Counted from the first letter of the stretch, positions 44,574 to 58,259 are shown. The stretch is 64,000 nt of DNA from Tritrichomonas musculus (GCA_039105265.1 JAPFFF010000007.1:1488001-1552000); one strand, 5' to 3'. Notes: generated by a model not told the origin, from the letters alone. Numbers and translations are program-made.

Positions 44574-45129
44574 TTTTTTCATGTTTTGTCTTTTTTCTTT
44601 TAAATAAAATAAATGCCTCAGCGCAATTCATATCTATGCCAAACTTCTAAAAAAAATTATTGAGCGGAAATTCACCAAAGAAGATATGATAATATTTAAA
44701 TAATTTTGGCTGGATATCAAGAAATCCTAAATATCTCTCTATCAGGTTTTAGAGATTCATTCCAATATCTATTAAAAAATAATGATTTTTATTAAACTTT
44801 AAAATTAAATGACTACATAGGTCTACAAAATGCCTGTTTTTACGGGTGCTTTGCAAAATTATGTACTCGTTGAATTCTTATATTTTGCCTGCATTTTTTG
44901 GCGTATAACAATTTTACATGCAAATAAATAATGTGATAGAGAGATAATATGAATAAAGTTGAATGAAATATTTGTTCTCTTATATGATTTTTTAATTTTT
45001 TTCCTAAAAATAAAAAAACGCTAATTTTAAAGAATTGAGTCAATTCATACAGATAATAATGATTAAAAAATATTTTTTAGCCTTTAAACAAATTTATAAA
45101 ACAATAAATAATAAAAATTTTCAATTCTG
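44574..45129. other. AT-rich intergenic DNA
   Basis: No credible coding region, RNA gene or repeat structure seen; only short chance ORFs. Confidence 0.6.
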
Positions 45130-45135
45130 TAAAAT

Positions 45136-46458
45136 CAAAACCCCCTAAAAAACCGTTTACAATTTTTTACGGCTCTAAAAAACTATTCCTAACAAAATAC
45201 CTCTATTCTTTTTAATACATTTGATATCCAGCAATTATTATTCAGATCATAAATAATAATTTTATTGAACTATTTCTTTTGATTTTCTGTTTCAATGAAT
45301 ATAATTTAGATATCAATCATTGAAAATAAAATTGGAGTTTGCTCTGATATAAAGCATTTAATTTGTGCATAAAGCAAAATTCTGTTTTTGTTTTTTGTTT
45401 CAGTTTTTGCCCCAAAAAGTTACTTGATCATCATCATTTAAAAATCTTTTGAAAATCAAAATTCATTCTATTGGCTTTGCTTATTTGATTTAGCGTTATT
45501 AGTACAGTTTTATTTATTAAAATGATTACATTTAAAGTGCTAGAACATAAAATGATTTTTTTATTTTTTGTTTAATTACTATTTCATTTTTACAAAATAT
45601 AAAATATTTCTGTTATTTTCATATAAAAACAAATAATTATATTATTTAATGCTTTTTTATGAGATATATCAAAAATAGATTAAGATATTAGATCAATATA
45701 AATTTTATTTATTTTTGAATAGTTTATTTCATTCTGAACTTTTTTAACAGATATTTTTAAAAATGGATAGCATAGTATAAATCAAATGATATTCTTAATT
45801 GATATTAAAAAAATATTCCTTGAATTTCTTTTCAAAATTAATAATTTTCATGATTTGAAGTAAATAAATGCATAAATATATTTATAATATAAAAAACTGG
45901 TTATATAAAAATAGTTAACTTAAAAATATTTTATATTAGAAAAAATAAATCTTACAATTTCATTGAAAAATTGAGAGTTTTTTGTAGGAAAAACGTATTT
46001 TATTGTATGCAATTATTTTAAATTGAGAGTTTTTTGTAGGAAAAACGTATTATTTTGATAAGAGAATGAAAAGTTATTAAAAATATAATATATTAAAAAT
46101 AGTAAAATATATATTAATTATAATAATTTATATATTTATTTGATACTTAGTACGATAAAAAAAATATATCAAAATATTAAATATTGCTTAAAAATTGTTG
46201 ATAATTATTAAAAATTGCCCAATAATAGGAAAATGAAAGTTTTAATCTTGAAAATATAAATAAATGTTTATATAAAATGTTTATAGATAGATTAATTGTC
46301 AATATCAAAAAATATGATTTTCGATGTAGTTATATATCCAGACAGGATCATTATTCCCTTTTGAGGTTATATAATATTTTAATCAGTATTAATAGCTAAT
46401 AATTAATACACCATTATATTTTCGATTAGTCACAAAAACAGAAATTTAGGGGGTTTTG
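45136..46458. mobile_element. Non-autonomous DNA transposon, 1,323 bp, TIR CAAAACCCCCTAAA
   Basis: Perfect 14-bp terminal inverted repeats (CAAAACCCCCTAAA at 45136, TTTAGGGGGTTTTG ending 46458) flanked by the direct repeat TAAAAT (45130-45135 and 46459-46464). The interior has no transposase-like ORF. It contains two copies of TTGAGAGTTTTTTGTAGGAA with AAACGTATT (from 45970 and 46022). Related by TIR sequence to the element at 59874. Confidence 0.75.
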
Positions 46459-46464
46459 TAAAAT

Positions 46465-48318
46465 CTATTTTTTAATTGAGAAATCAGTTTTTTTTGATAT
46501 TTTTGGTATATATCATTAATTATAACATTTTATCCACTTTAATATTATTTACAACACTAATAAAAACATTTTATTTTAAATACATCAAGAAAAATGTATT
46601 TTATTATTTTTCAATTGAATTTTTTTTCAGTAAATTTGCTTTTTATACCATTGAAATATAAAATAATCGTTCAATTTAAAATTGCAATTATATTAGTAAA
46701 TATAAATAATATACTTTTTTAAAAATATAATTATATTTTAGAAATTAAATATTATATAATACTATAAAATAAAATCTTTTTTATTTGATTATAAGCTCTA
46801 AAAATACATTCAAACTGCACACTTAATGATATTCAAAATTGAGAATTTAATTTCTCAAACAAAAGTTCCCCATAGCCATTTAGTCATAGAAATATAATTT
46901 ATATTAATATCTCGAAATCAAACGTATAAAACATTACATACTTTCTATTATAGCATAAATATAAAATATATAAAATAATCTTTAATTATCTATCAAATTT
47001 CTAGGCTAGATCTCTTCATGAATACCTCTTTGCATTTTCTTTTCCCTCTATTTAGAGGCATGTCAACCAAAATTCTACTCGATAAATTTTTTTGAAAATG
47101 ATAATATAAGATTTAAATGATGTATATTAAAACTTTTCCTCTTGAGCAAACGAAAACTTCTATACAGTTTTTAGTTTTCATTCAAATCATCATTTTTAAC
47201 TCAATATCTTCATTTCAAAAAGTAGAGGTATTCAAATTTGATTTATTGAAAAATGAATTCTCTTTCATTTTTGATAAGATCATGATTGAATGCCATTTCA
47301 ATTTGAGAGAATATTTATTGAATAGCTTTTCAATTTGAGAGAAGGTTAATTGAATGTTCTTTCAATTTGAGAAGAACAAATAAGTTTTATTTATAACTTG
47401 AAAATTGAATTAATAAAAACTTATTTTATGATATAAATATACTTAGATATTAATCATGAATTTATAAAAGTAATTTTATTTGCCTACCACAAAAATTTTA
47501 AAATAAATATTTTAAAATATTTTATTTTGCTTTTACAAAGTAAGTAAAATCATTATTTGATTCATAATAAAGAAGTATATAATTTTTATTAATCAAAAAA
47601 ATAAATTTCTGCTCTAATATTCTCAAATATTTATTTAAAATATAATTATTTGAAAAAGTTCGATCGGTAAATATAAAAAATGATTTATTTCAAAATTTTT
47701 TTTATATAATTTTAAAGTAAAATGAAATGAATTTATCATAAGTTCTATAAATCCTCTAAAAATCATATTTTGAGCACTAATTATATTTTATTTTTTCAAT
47801 GAACTATCAATTGAATTGAAAGTATAATACTAATGTATATTGAAACATATAAAAGAAAATCCCAATATAATTATTAAAATGGCTGTTTTATATTGAATAA
47901 AAAATAAAATATGATTAATATCATAGCTATTTGAAAATAAGACGTTTTAAGTTTAGATATTTTAAGAACGTATAGAGTAATCATAAAAACCATTAGTATT
48001 TTGTTAATATTATTAAGTTATAAATGTAAAGAATCTTGGATTTTATATTTCTATAGAGTGGATAAAATGAAAAATCAAAATTGATGTTTTTTACCTAAAA
48101 AATATTAATTTTTATTATATAAACTAAATAATTGGATTCCAAAGATCATAAATACATTCTTCTTTTTTATATAAATCTTTTATAATTGGACTTATCTTAT
48201 TTTCTACCTTCACTTTTTGAGAGCTTTTTTTTGGTTGATATGCCTCTCTCTATTTTTTATAATTTCGTAAAATAACTTGTATAATACAATATTTCATTAA
48301 AAAGAACTTTGTTACTAA
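46465..48318. other. AT-rich intergenic DNA with one tandem repeat
   Basis: Apart from the 32-bp tandem repeat at 47286-47381 nothing recognisable is seen; ORFs of 60-75 codons here lack coding character. Confidence 0.55.
47286..47381 (+). repeat. Tandem repeat, 32-bp unit, three copies
   Basis: Units start TTGAAT at 47286, 47318 and 47350, each containing TTTCAATTTGAGA, with small differences between copies. Confidence 0.75.
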
Positions 48319-48326
48319 TAAAATAA

Positions 48327-49380
48327 CAGGGTTGTCGATCGATGATGATAAATATCGATTATCGGTTCATTATCGATAGTCCGATAATATCGATAAAAAT
48401 TTGTTCGATAACCAATAATTATCGATAAATACGTTAAGCAAAACCGCCGATATTTGGTCACTATCGGACGGTTACGGTTCGATATTCTCCGATATTTTAT
48501 AATAAAATTTCCATACTTTTTTTTTACATTTTTGATTAAAATTTGGAATTTTATATTTTTAATTGTACTTCAATAGTGCATGCTGAAATAAGCGAAATAA
48601 GGTCAGGGTGCATTATATGTCCAATATAATAATGAGAAGCTAAAAAATCAGGTTTTTGATTAATACATAAAAAGATTATTTTCAAAATTTTTAAAAAAGA
48701 ACCAATTGGCCAACAAAAAAAGATTATGATTAAGAACAAAGTTATAAGACGATAATTTCCTCATATCTTCTCAGTATTAAATTATTTCCATATTTGCAAA
48801 TTAACGAATCTTAATATGTAATGAAATATTAATGCAATGCTACTAAAATAATTTGCGTTTTTTTTATTAAAAGAATATCAAGTCTAAAAATATTTAGAGA
48901 AATGGAGAGAATTTTATTAATTTACAAAAAGTTATCTTGTTCACTTTTTGATAAATTTAATTTTTTTGCCAAAATAAAATTATCTTTATTGATTTTAAAT
49001 TTCATACTTAAATATTATTAGAATTATAATATATTACTTATCTTTTATTATAGTAAAAGTTAATTTCCTATGAAATATAAAAAATCTTTTTTAATAATTT
49101 GATCATTTGTACATACAAGCTTTTTTATATGTCATTACTTGAAAAAATAACTTTTATATAATTATATAACAATTAAATAACCATAATTTCTAGTAAATAT
49201 CTTTTCTTTGCCTTAAAAAAGTTAAAAATATCGGTCATTATTGGCCATGATAAAAACCGTTTTTATCGATAATGATATTTATTATCGGATAGTATCGGTT
49301 ATTCTACCCTACTCCCGATAATATCGATAATATTGGCAACGTATTTAACCGTTATCGGACACTATCGATAAACATCCCTG
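48327..49380. mobile_element. hAT-like non-autonomous DNA transposon, 1,054 bp
   Basis: Ends CAGGGTTGTCGATCGAT and (reverse complement of right end) CAGGGATGTTTATCGATA, with a perfect 8-bp target-site duplication TAAAATAA (48319-48326 and 49381-49388). The CAGGG terminus and 8-bp duplication are hallmarks of the hAT superfamily. Both subterminal zones (48330-48500, 49225-49380) are dense in short TATCGATA/ATCGGT palindromes in both orientations, typical of hAT transposase binding sites. No transposase ORF is present. Confidence 0.85.
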
Positions 49381-49582
49381 TAAAATAATGTTTTTGAGTT
49401 GTATTTTAAAAAAAATTATTTTTTTTTATATAACTATTTTTTGGATAATCGTTTTTTTCTACGCCACTTTTTGAATGGTTTTTCTATCCATGAATAGCTA
49501 TTCATGGAAAGTAAAAAACCGCCATCTTAAGGTGAAATTTAACTTACTCTGTTAAGAAAATTAACCAAAAAAATCGTAAATT

Positions 49583-50965
49583 AGAAGTGCGGGAACTATA
49601 AAAAGTCTCCAATATCTTTTATTTTTTAATATTATATTATTTACTCTATGTAGAATATAAAAAACATAAAATTAAAATTATTTATTCGACAGGTGTAGTT
49701 TTATAAACATTTTAGTTTATAATTGTAAACTATTGAATATGGAAATAATAAGGATAATATATTTGGATCAAATAGATAACTGTAACTGACTTTTTAACAT
49801 AAATACAAGTTATTTTAAATCTAATATCAGTGTATTAAATGTTCTTTATATTATTTTACATTAATTATGATAAAATTATTATCTCGTTGATCAAATAGGA
49901 ATAAGAAAAAAGAATGAAAATGATTATAAATACAGATTATTTTATGTAAATATAAAGTTTATTTGGGTAAAATATCAAAATAATCAAAAAAAATCTTCAA
50001 TTAATATTGAGAAATATACTTTCTTTTAGAAAAAAAAGTGATTAACTTATTGAAAATACTTTACTTAAGTTGATTATAATTTTTTTCAATAAATTTTGAT
50101 GAAAACTTCATTAATGGAAAAATCATATTTAAATTTTCTCTTCATATTTATAGAATATACTTGAATAAGTATTTAGGAAGTGTTATATGTCTTTTATTTC
50201 TTGAAATTTCGCATAAATTACTTTAAAATAAATAAAATAAAGAAACAAAACATAAAAAAAATTGAATTACCTAAAAAGTTGATACTTCTTAAAAAGTCAA
50301 TCGAAAATTATCAAAAAGTGAACCGAAAATTAACAAAAAGTGAACCGAAAATTAACAAAAAGTGAACCGAAAATAAACAAAAAATAAACGAAAAGTTATC
50401 AAAAAGTCATTTGAAGATTATCAAAAAGTGAACCGAAAATTATCAAAAATTTAAAAATAACGTTTTCCCCAGAAAAAAAATAAGTTTTATAAAAGTTAAA
50501 ATAGAGCTACGCCTGTCGAGTGATATTTTTTTATATTTTAATATGATATAATATATTTATATATATAAATATATAATAATAGTTATCCCCTAGAAATTCA
50601 ATCTATCACTCAAAATAAGCTCAAATAAAACAAATATTTTATAAAATGCCAATATTATTATTTTAAAAAGTTATTTTTCTTTATAACCGACATATATTAT
50701 ATATGATATTAAATAAATCATATAAATATAAAAATAATATTAATTTGTTTATCATATATCGAGATAACACAACAAATTTCAGTTTTTTTAAATGATCAGT
50801 ATTTTGATGAATAATTAATCTATTTCATTTTATACCAATAAATAGAATATTAATAAGTTTATTAATATTAAAATGAAAATAATATTAAAGTATTCATGAT
50901 AAGATACAAAGATAATGAACATACTAAATTATACAAAAATACGTTATTTAGGTTCTCGCACTTCT
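49583..50965. mobile_element. Non-autonomous DNA transposon, 1,383 bp, 8-bp TSD, nested
   Basis: TIR AGAAGTGCGGGAAC at the left and GTTCTCGCACTTCT at the right (one mismatch), flanked by a perfect 8-bp direct repeat CGTAAATT (49575-49582 and 50966-50973). Interior includes the 22-bp tandem array at 50291-50450. Same family as the element at 51608. An 8-bp duplication again suggests hAT-type transposition. Confidence 0.8.
50291..50450 (+). repeat. Degenerate tandem repeat, about 22-bp unit
   Basis: Repeats of AAAAAGTGAACCGAAAATTA with ...TC or ...AC between units, about seven copies, best preserved from 50312 to 50385. It lies inside the 49583-50965 transposon. Confidence 0.75.
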
Positions 50966-50973
50966 CGTAAATT

Positions 50974-51129
50974 TAAATTTTCTCTTAAAAATATAACTAT
51001 TTTTCTTTTTTTGATATAATTTTTTTTATTTTTACATAATTTTTCAGGAATATACGCACCAGAGATCACCACAGGGCTGCGCGAAGCCGAATCAGGCTCC
51101 TTGAATTGCTGGATGAATCGGGAAGCCAT
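50974..51129 (-). pseudogene. 5' fragment of a host or transposon gene
   Basis: An ORF starting at ATG 51129 encodes MASRFIQQFKEPDSASRSPV then VISGAYIPEKLC before degenerating into Lys/Asn-rich AT-type sequence; it runs on to a stop at 50944 inside the nested transposon. The first 90 bp are markedly GC-richer than the surroundings, unlike chance ORFs here, so this looks like the first exon of a real gene captured by the small outer element. No downstream exon is seen. Family not recognised. Confidence 0.45.
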
Positions 51130-51607
51130 TTAAACTAAATATTTATTCATTATTTAGCAAAAATTGAATAAAAAATGTATAAAAAAGTATTCAAAAAGTT
51201 TAAAAGTTTTCAAAAAGTGGCGTAGAAAAATACGATTCCCCCTATTTTTTTTTATATAACTATTTTTTTCTATAATTCAAAAAACTACTTTTTTCGGAAA
51301 AATGAACAATTTAGAACTTTAACTTTTTATATAACTATTTTTTTCTATAATTCAACTTTTGATAGCTTAATTGTTCATTCTTTGTCTTATTAATATATAA
51401 AGGCTCCAGTTCGATACACTATATTTTTTTTTTTTTAATTTTTTCATTCATGAAAAAATTACGTATTTCTCAGGTATATTAATAGAAAAGTATTTCTTTA
51501 TAAAAATTTTCAAAGAAATTAATTTTTTTCCTTTGCGAATGCCTTTCTCAGGTATATTTTAAGAAATTACACTTCAATTTTTTTCTTTTCAAAAAGTTCA
51601 TTTCCCC

Positions 51608-53596
51608 AGAGGTGCGAGAACTAAAACATTTTTTAAAAAACGATCAACTTTAATTTTAAAACTTTTGTAATATCTTGGAAAATAGAAAGTATAATTTATT
51701 TTTTGCAAAATAAATAAGCATTATATTCTAATATAATAATAAAAATATATTAATTTAATATTTATCTTCACTATAAGCAACCAAAACATATGAATTTGCT
51801 TATAAAAAACAAATTCATATTTATCTTGATCAATAATCAGTTATTTAAATTAATATATTTTAATATATTTATTATTTTTAATTTAACATTTAATTAATTA
51901 TTTATAAAATATTTATATTGGATAATTTCGCAAGATATTAATACTTCTATTTTCCATATTTCATTATTTATAAATATCTCATAATATTGTTTATCTCTAA
52001 GGGATAACTATTTAAAATTTATTATAAATTTCAATAATTATTATGTTTCTAGAATATTATTGAAAACGGCTCGCCAAGAGACATTTTAAAACTCTCCCAT
52101 TCAAAATAAAGTAATTACTTTATTTTCTCTCATTTGCATTCAATTTTTTTTAAAAAAATAAAAATTCAAGAAAAATGATATTTCTAATTAAGATATTTTC
52201 TTGACAATTTCAGAAATCAATTATTTTATGGTATTGAATATAATAATTTGTGTTTTGTGGAATTTTAAGCCATTCGGTCGAAATCTTATTATTAACTTAT
52301 TTTACTCAAAATCTTTTACATTTTGAATTTGATGATATACTAATATGTATATTTATTTTAAAAATATATTTTCACAGGAAAACTAGAATTAAATATGAAA
52401 ACTACTGATAAAATTGCATTTTAAGTTTTGAAAATCCCACAGAAAAAATGGCCCTATCTTTTATGCTAGAACTATTCTAAAATAATAATTATATAATTTA
52501 ATGCTTATATAAAACTTTGTAAAGGCTTTTTAGGAATCAATTTTAAGATATATTTAAAATAAAATTTGACCAATTTTTTTTTTGAAAATTTGATAGTTTA
52601 TACAAATATTTCTATAAGTGCAATCAATATTATTCTTATAAGCATTCAATATCGTTCAAAAATATATATATATATTAAAAATGATATTTTTATTATATTT
52701 TTCTTGGAAATGATTATAAAATTTTTTATTGTCTGGTATATTTAATAAATGTATTTTTAATTCTAGTTTTCATGAAATTAAATAAATTGAATATCATCAT
52801 CATATGTTAATTACTTTTAAATAAATGCTGAATTTGTCACATATTTATGGTATATACATAATGTTAGAATGCCTTTTTAAAAAGCTTTTTAATCAAACTA
52901 GAAAATCACCAATATTAAATACATTTAAATTTTGGCCTCTATTATTTGAAGTAAAACTCATAAATAAGAACTTATGAAAACGTTCATGGTTCTCCTATTA
53001 TAAAACCGTTGATTGGAAAGAACAAATCTCAAAATCATCATCTCTATCAGGTAGTAATATAATTGCTAGATATATAAATTTATCAGATGACAAAACAAAG
53101 AAAATTAGAATAAAAATGAAGTGTAGAAAGAAGGATAGACTAGATAATATCAAGAAACTTCATCAAATTTCAAAAATGACAGAAAAAGAATTAAATTCTT
53201 TACAAATTGAAGATGATTTTATATTTATTATTAAAAATAATAATCCAATTGATGCTCATTTTAAGGAAGATAACATAAATGATGAAGATTTTCCAGATTA
53301 TTTGAAAAAAAATTTTAAAATTGGACAGATTAATATTGAAAAATGGATCAAAAAACACAAATAATTAATTTAAATAAATTTAATATTACAATTATCTTTA
53401 ATATCAATAAAAACTTAATTCATAATAAATTGAATGGTTTACATCAATTTCATTGAATATTATAAAATACAATATTTTGTCTCCTACCGAATAAATATTT
53501 ATAAAAATAATGTATAACATATGATATTAAGTGAGGATATATATATATATATAGGAATCAGGCATTTTAATCATATTTCCAAGTTCTCGCACTTCT
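51608..53596. mobile_element. DNA transposon, 1,989 bp, 8-bp TSD, carrying an exon-like ORF
   Basis: TIR AGAGGTGCGAGAACT at 51608 and AGTTCTCGCACTTCT ending 53596 (one mismatch), flanked by the perfect 8-bp direct repeat ATTTCCCC (51600-51607 and 53597-53604), which contains four Cs and is therefore not a chance AT match. Same TIR family as 49583-50965. The interior contains the open segment 52978-53364. Confidence 0.85.
52978..53364 (+). CDS. Exon-like open segment, about 128 codons, inside a transposon
   Basis: Open from after a TGA at 52975 to TAA at 53362-53364; the only in-frame ATG is at 53116 (82 residues). The translation has realistic composition and periodicity (WFSYYKTVDWKEQ, then LSDDKTKKIRIKMKCRKKDR and a C-terminal FPDYLKKNFKIGQINIEKWI), clearly more protein-like than other ORFs of the flank. 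It may be the last exon of a captured host gene or of a degenerate transposon gene. Not recognised. Confidence 0.4.
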   Translation, partial: KRSWFSYYKTVDWKEQISKSSSLSGSNIIARYINLSDDKTKKIRIKMKCRKKDRLDNIKKLHQISKMTEKELNSLQIEDDFIFIIKNNNPIDAHFKEDNINDEDFPDYLKKNFKIGQINIEKWIKKHK

Positions 53597-53604
53597 ATTT
53601 CCCC

Positions 53605-56600
53605 AATTTTTTTGATATTCCCACCCAAGGATACCTTTTTTTTTCGGGAAGAGATCTTTAGTTGATAAATATCATTTCTACTAACATAAATATGAAATGA
53701 AAATTTTTAGAGGTGGGGGAGCAAAATTTTTTTTAAATCAGTTCAAAATTATAATATAAATTCTTATATATATATGGTAAATTAAATCACAAAGTTTCAA
53801 GATGATTGGACTGGCGCATTCCAAAATCAAAAAATAAAAAAAAATTCTGGTGCTATATGGTCAGAAAAACAATTATTATAGTTAATTTGTTCTCAGTTTG
53901 GAATTGGCCAGCGTTTTATTTGTTATATTTTAATATTATTTTATTTAAATATTACTATTTTTATTTGATTCGTCAAAACTAGATTTTCTTTTATCTTTGA
54001 GAAGAATTTCGTAAATCATTACACATGCAATATTTATCTATAATTTTTTTCATTTAAAAATTATTAATTATAGTATTTGAAGAAATAATATTTTTTAAAA
54101 TTGTTTTTATATAATAAATATATTATAATTTTTATTATAACTTATTTTTATATCGAGATAAATATATTTTAATGATAAATAAAAACTTCCTATTTAATCA
54201 AGTTAGGCATAAGATATACGGATTAAATAAAATAAAATAAGTTTTCATACTTATTCTTCCAATAACAAGAAATAAATCTTTTTTTATACTGTTAAAATTG
54301 GTATTTTTTTAAATAAAAAATACGTTATTTTTGGCTCCCCCACATCTAAATTTTTCAATTTTTTTTTTAGAAAATTAATATTTTTGAAGCTATAATTTAG
54401 ATTAAAAGAAAAATAATAGGCAGGTATTAAACATTATATCTATTATAAATTAAATAAATAAATAAATTTGCAAAAACTCTGGTAGAGCTGGAAAAAATTG
54501 GAATTTATTTTTTTCTAAAGGTGGGTGGGGTTTTGTTTGGAATAAAAATTCTTTTATTTGATATATTATATTTATAATATAATATTAATTGGAATTATTA
54601 ATTATTTATAAGTATTTATTCGTTGATCGCAGCTAAATATATGTTTTTATTTTTCAGTCGTCATTGAATTTTTTTGAATAGGAATAATTGAAAAAATTAA
54701 AAGAAAATAAAATATGTATTTTTTATTATAATACTCTTGGGTTTTAACTATTTACATACGCAATTGATCATTTTCTTTTTTGAATGGAATGCTATCTCTT
54801 TTCAATTTGAGAATTGGCTAATAAAAGTTTTGATTATTCACTAAAAACTCTTTTTAGAGTTGCAAAGTATGATTTTTTAAACGATCATTACTTATAATTC
54901 ATTTTGAAATTTTGAATTTCGAAGAGAGTTTTCTTTTATTTTAATTGTGAATCTAGAAAAAATATTGGATTCAACAAACATGGATTATGATCTTTTTTTC
55001 TGAAGTTTTAGGCCTTTTGATGTCTTAATATGTGTTTTAAGAAATGAATTTTGGGACTATTATCGATTAAACATAAAATTAACAGATGAGATTCTGTTGG
55101 TTAATTCAAAATTAAGCTCCTTAGGCTTGAATATTTCATTTTATGATAATCTCAAGTAAGTTTAAAAAAATAGTTTCTTGTATGTTTTCATTTATTTATG
55201 TATATTTATAGAATATGAAAATTTACAAATTGAGAAAAGAATCTAATATCTCACAAAATTTGTGTAATATCATTGAATTATTTAATAATAAATACTTGAT
55301 TATTTAATATGTTATATAATATAATTATTATCTATTTATTTGTGTAGTTATTTGTATACATTTTATTTCACTTTTAAATATATATTATTAAATAATCAAT
55401 AAGATATAATAATGTAACAAAAAATAATATCATAATACAAATTTTAAAACAAATATATTTATATTAAAATAGTGTTTTAATTTGATATATATGATTATAT
55501 ATTGTTTATATATTTATATAAATTTTATTATAATATTATTTTAATTTATTTTCTGTTAAATATTGAGATAATACATTTTTTAATAATACGGTTTGAATTC
55601 AAAATTTTGTATATATTTTCTGAGTACCATTTTGTATGGTTTATTTTAATTGTAAAATAGCGGTTACATAGAAAAGAGAAAAAGCCCCTGAAAAAGCATT
55701 CACTTTTTCTAAAAATATATTTTATATTTTTACAAAAATTCATAGAATAACGTATAAACTAAACAAAAAGAAAAGATAAACTTATCAATTTTTATAATTC
55801 AAAAATACTCCAACACATTCAAATATTTTTTGAGTGTATATCTTTTTATAATAATTATAAATGAATTTTTATTTGCATATATTATTATTTATATACTACA
55901 AATATTAATTAAAAATCAAAAAATTATAGCTACTGTCATCATATTAATCCAAATATTTGTTTCAATTTCTAAAAAATAATAAAATATAAAAATAATGGTG
56001 ATGCTCGAGTAAAATGTGAATTTTATTTTTTTTAAATTGATTAAAAATAAATATAAAGATATATATTATAATATAATAAATAAAATATAACTGAATTGCT
56101 AAATTTTTTCCAAAATGTGACAAAAATCTCCGATTTCACAATTTTATGAAAGAATTGACGAATCATTAATTATAATTTATATTCGGTAATAAAAGCTTGT
56201 ATATATATTTGATTTGCTAATATTTAAATTTATTCATTGCTTCAAAAAACTTCATTTGATGTAAGAATCAATACTTAAAATATTTGCCAATAAATCATTA
56301 TTTACACTTAATATTCATAATACAATTTATTATATAAAAAAAGACTAATTTAAAAAATATAATAAACATAAAATATTATTAGATTACTAATAAAAATTCG
56401 AAGAAAAAGATTCAATATTTAGCCAATCAAAAATTTTTTTGAGTCCCCACACATTTTTTTTTCTTTTAAATGTTGAAAAAAGTTTTCTTTTTAAATGCTA
56501 TGCATCAATTCATTTGTGTTTCATATTATATGTATAATACTGAATATATTGATATACTTTGTTTTTAAATAAATATCATATATATCGAGAAAAATTGAAA

Positions 56601-56659
56601 TTTATATTTTTTAAAATTTTTTTACTAAAAAAAAGTGTTACCATAAAAAATACCGTTAC
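53605..56659. other. AT-rich intergenic DNA
   Basis: No coding region, RNA gene or clear terminal repeats seen over about 3 kb; short AT microsatellites and chance ORFs only. Confidence 0.55.
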
Positions 56660-58259
56660 CATAGGGGTTACAACGATAGGAAAAAAAAGTTATTTTTTTA
56701 CTCTAACCAATTTTAATAATAAATACAAATATTTTTTATAAATATTATTTATGTTATTTCTATAAATTTTTTTTAAGAAATATCTATAGGCAGTCGAAAT
56801 ATCACTTTTTTAATTTCACAAGGTTTGTTTGATTTCTATCATAAATTAAAATATTAATATTTATGGTTTTCTGTTTTTTTTATACTATACTTTAAATATC
56901 ATTTACTTAAAAAAAATAGTTTTTTGCAAATATCAATCATGAATAGCTTGAAATTCAAAATATACCAAGTTATATCAATTATTTGAGAAATTTTAATCTA
57001 TTATCGATGCATAAAAGATGTTGTATCTGGTTGAATTTGATGTAATTTATAACAATTTGGGTATTAAATATAATCTAAAGTTCGGAATTGATCTTTTTGG
57101 ATCTTTATATAAAAAGATAAACGTACCATTTTTTTTTAATTTTTTCAAAAAAATTAAACAAACCTTCTCAAAAAGGGGATCCGAAATCGGCGGTTATCGA
57201 AAATCGAATTCTTCAATATAACTTATATTAATAAGAATACTATTTAATATTTAATAAAATTTATTTGGTAAAAACATAATCGAATGTAGGGGTTTTGAGA
57301 TATAAAAATCTTAAGAAAAAGTTTCTCATTTGAAAGCTTATTCGGTTGTATCAATTCAAATCATCTTCGCAAATTGAGAGGCTCTCTGCGAAAATACATT
57401 TATCTTTTTTAATTTTTTAGAAAACTGATTTTGGAACATTTTTATAAATATAATTATATATATATTAAGTTATATCTTAAAAATAAAAAATAAATATGAA
57501 AATTAATTAAAATATACATAATTAAAATTAAATAAAATTGAATAATACTGTTCAAACAATATTTCATATTTAAAATATATATTTATCTTCAGATATATAG
57601 CACATAATAAAATATTTTTATATATAATAGATATATATTAAAGTATTCTATTTAATTATTAATATGACTTAATGACTCTTTTCTTTTAAATAGATTCATA
57701 TCATTTTCTTCTTTTCTTTTGAAAAGTTTTTTTTTCTCAAAAATATTTGTATGATCATTCAAATTCAAATTTAAATAATAAAATCATGATTTTTGAAATA
57801 ACTCTGCATTCATTTATTTTGAATTTTTAATATATGGTTTGATGCTAATAAATGATTAAAATTATAAATGATATAAAATTTTCATCATTCGTTAAAATCT
57901 TAAAAAATAAAATTTTATTTTTTCCTCTAAAATATATAACTTTAATAATATTTTAATTAATATATTTAATTTATATATAATATATTTGAATTATTTTAAC
58001 TTAAAATATTTTATTAAATAAAATACTTTTTAAGATAAGCTTATTTTTAAATCAGAAAAAAATTGTGAGGGCCGTTCCCATTTCTTCTCAATTTCAAAAA
58101 GTGATATCTCCACTGCTAACAGATATTTTAAAAAATTGAGCAATAATTTATATTTGTGAATATATATAGATGATATTTGTTACCTTTATTAATAAATTCA
58201 TCAGATATTTAATTTTTCTTTCAATTTTTTGACAAATTCTTATCGTTGTAGCCCCTATG
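56660..58259. mobile_element. DNA transposon, about 1.6 kb, full-length relative of the 44173 fragment
   Basis: Left terminus CATAGGGGTTACAACGATAG, right terminus (reverse complement) CATAGGGGCTACAACGATAA: 20 bp with 2 mismatches. Similarity of the two ends continues inwards: AAGAAATATCTATAGGCAGT near 56775 is matched inversely by the segment AAAAAGTGATATCTCCACTG near 58098, so the imperfect terminal repeats extend over at least 150 bp. No transposase ORF and no clear target duplication were found. The first 400 bp are duplicated inversely at 44173-44573. Confidence 0.7.

Larger units (their letters stand above)
49447..51237. mobile_element. Small inverted-repeat element interrupted by a second transposon
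   Basis: Inverted repeats of about 29 bp (AATCGTTTTTTTCTACGCCA at 49447; TTCAAAAAGTGGCGTAGAAA near 51209-51237). Without the inner insertion (49583-50965) the outer unit is only about 400 bp. It carries the GC-richer gene fragment at 50974-51129. No target duplication could be identified for the outer unit. Confidence 0.5.

Noticed and set aside
44840-45043. Leftward 67-codon ORF and other 60-80 codon ORFs in the flank
   Set aside because: Composition is that of random very AT-rich DNA; no repeat of protein pattern or regulatory context.
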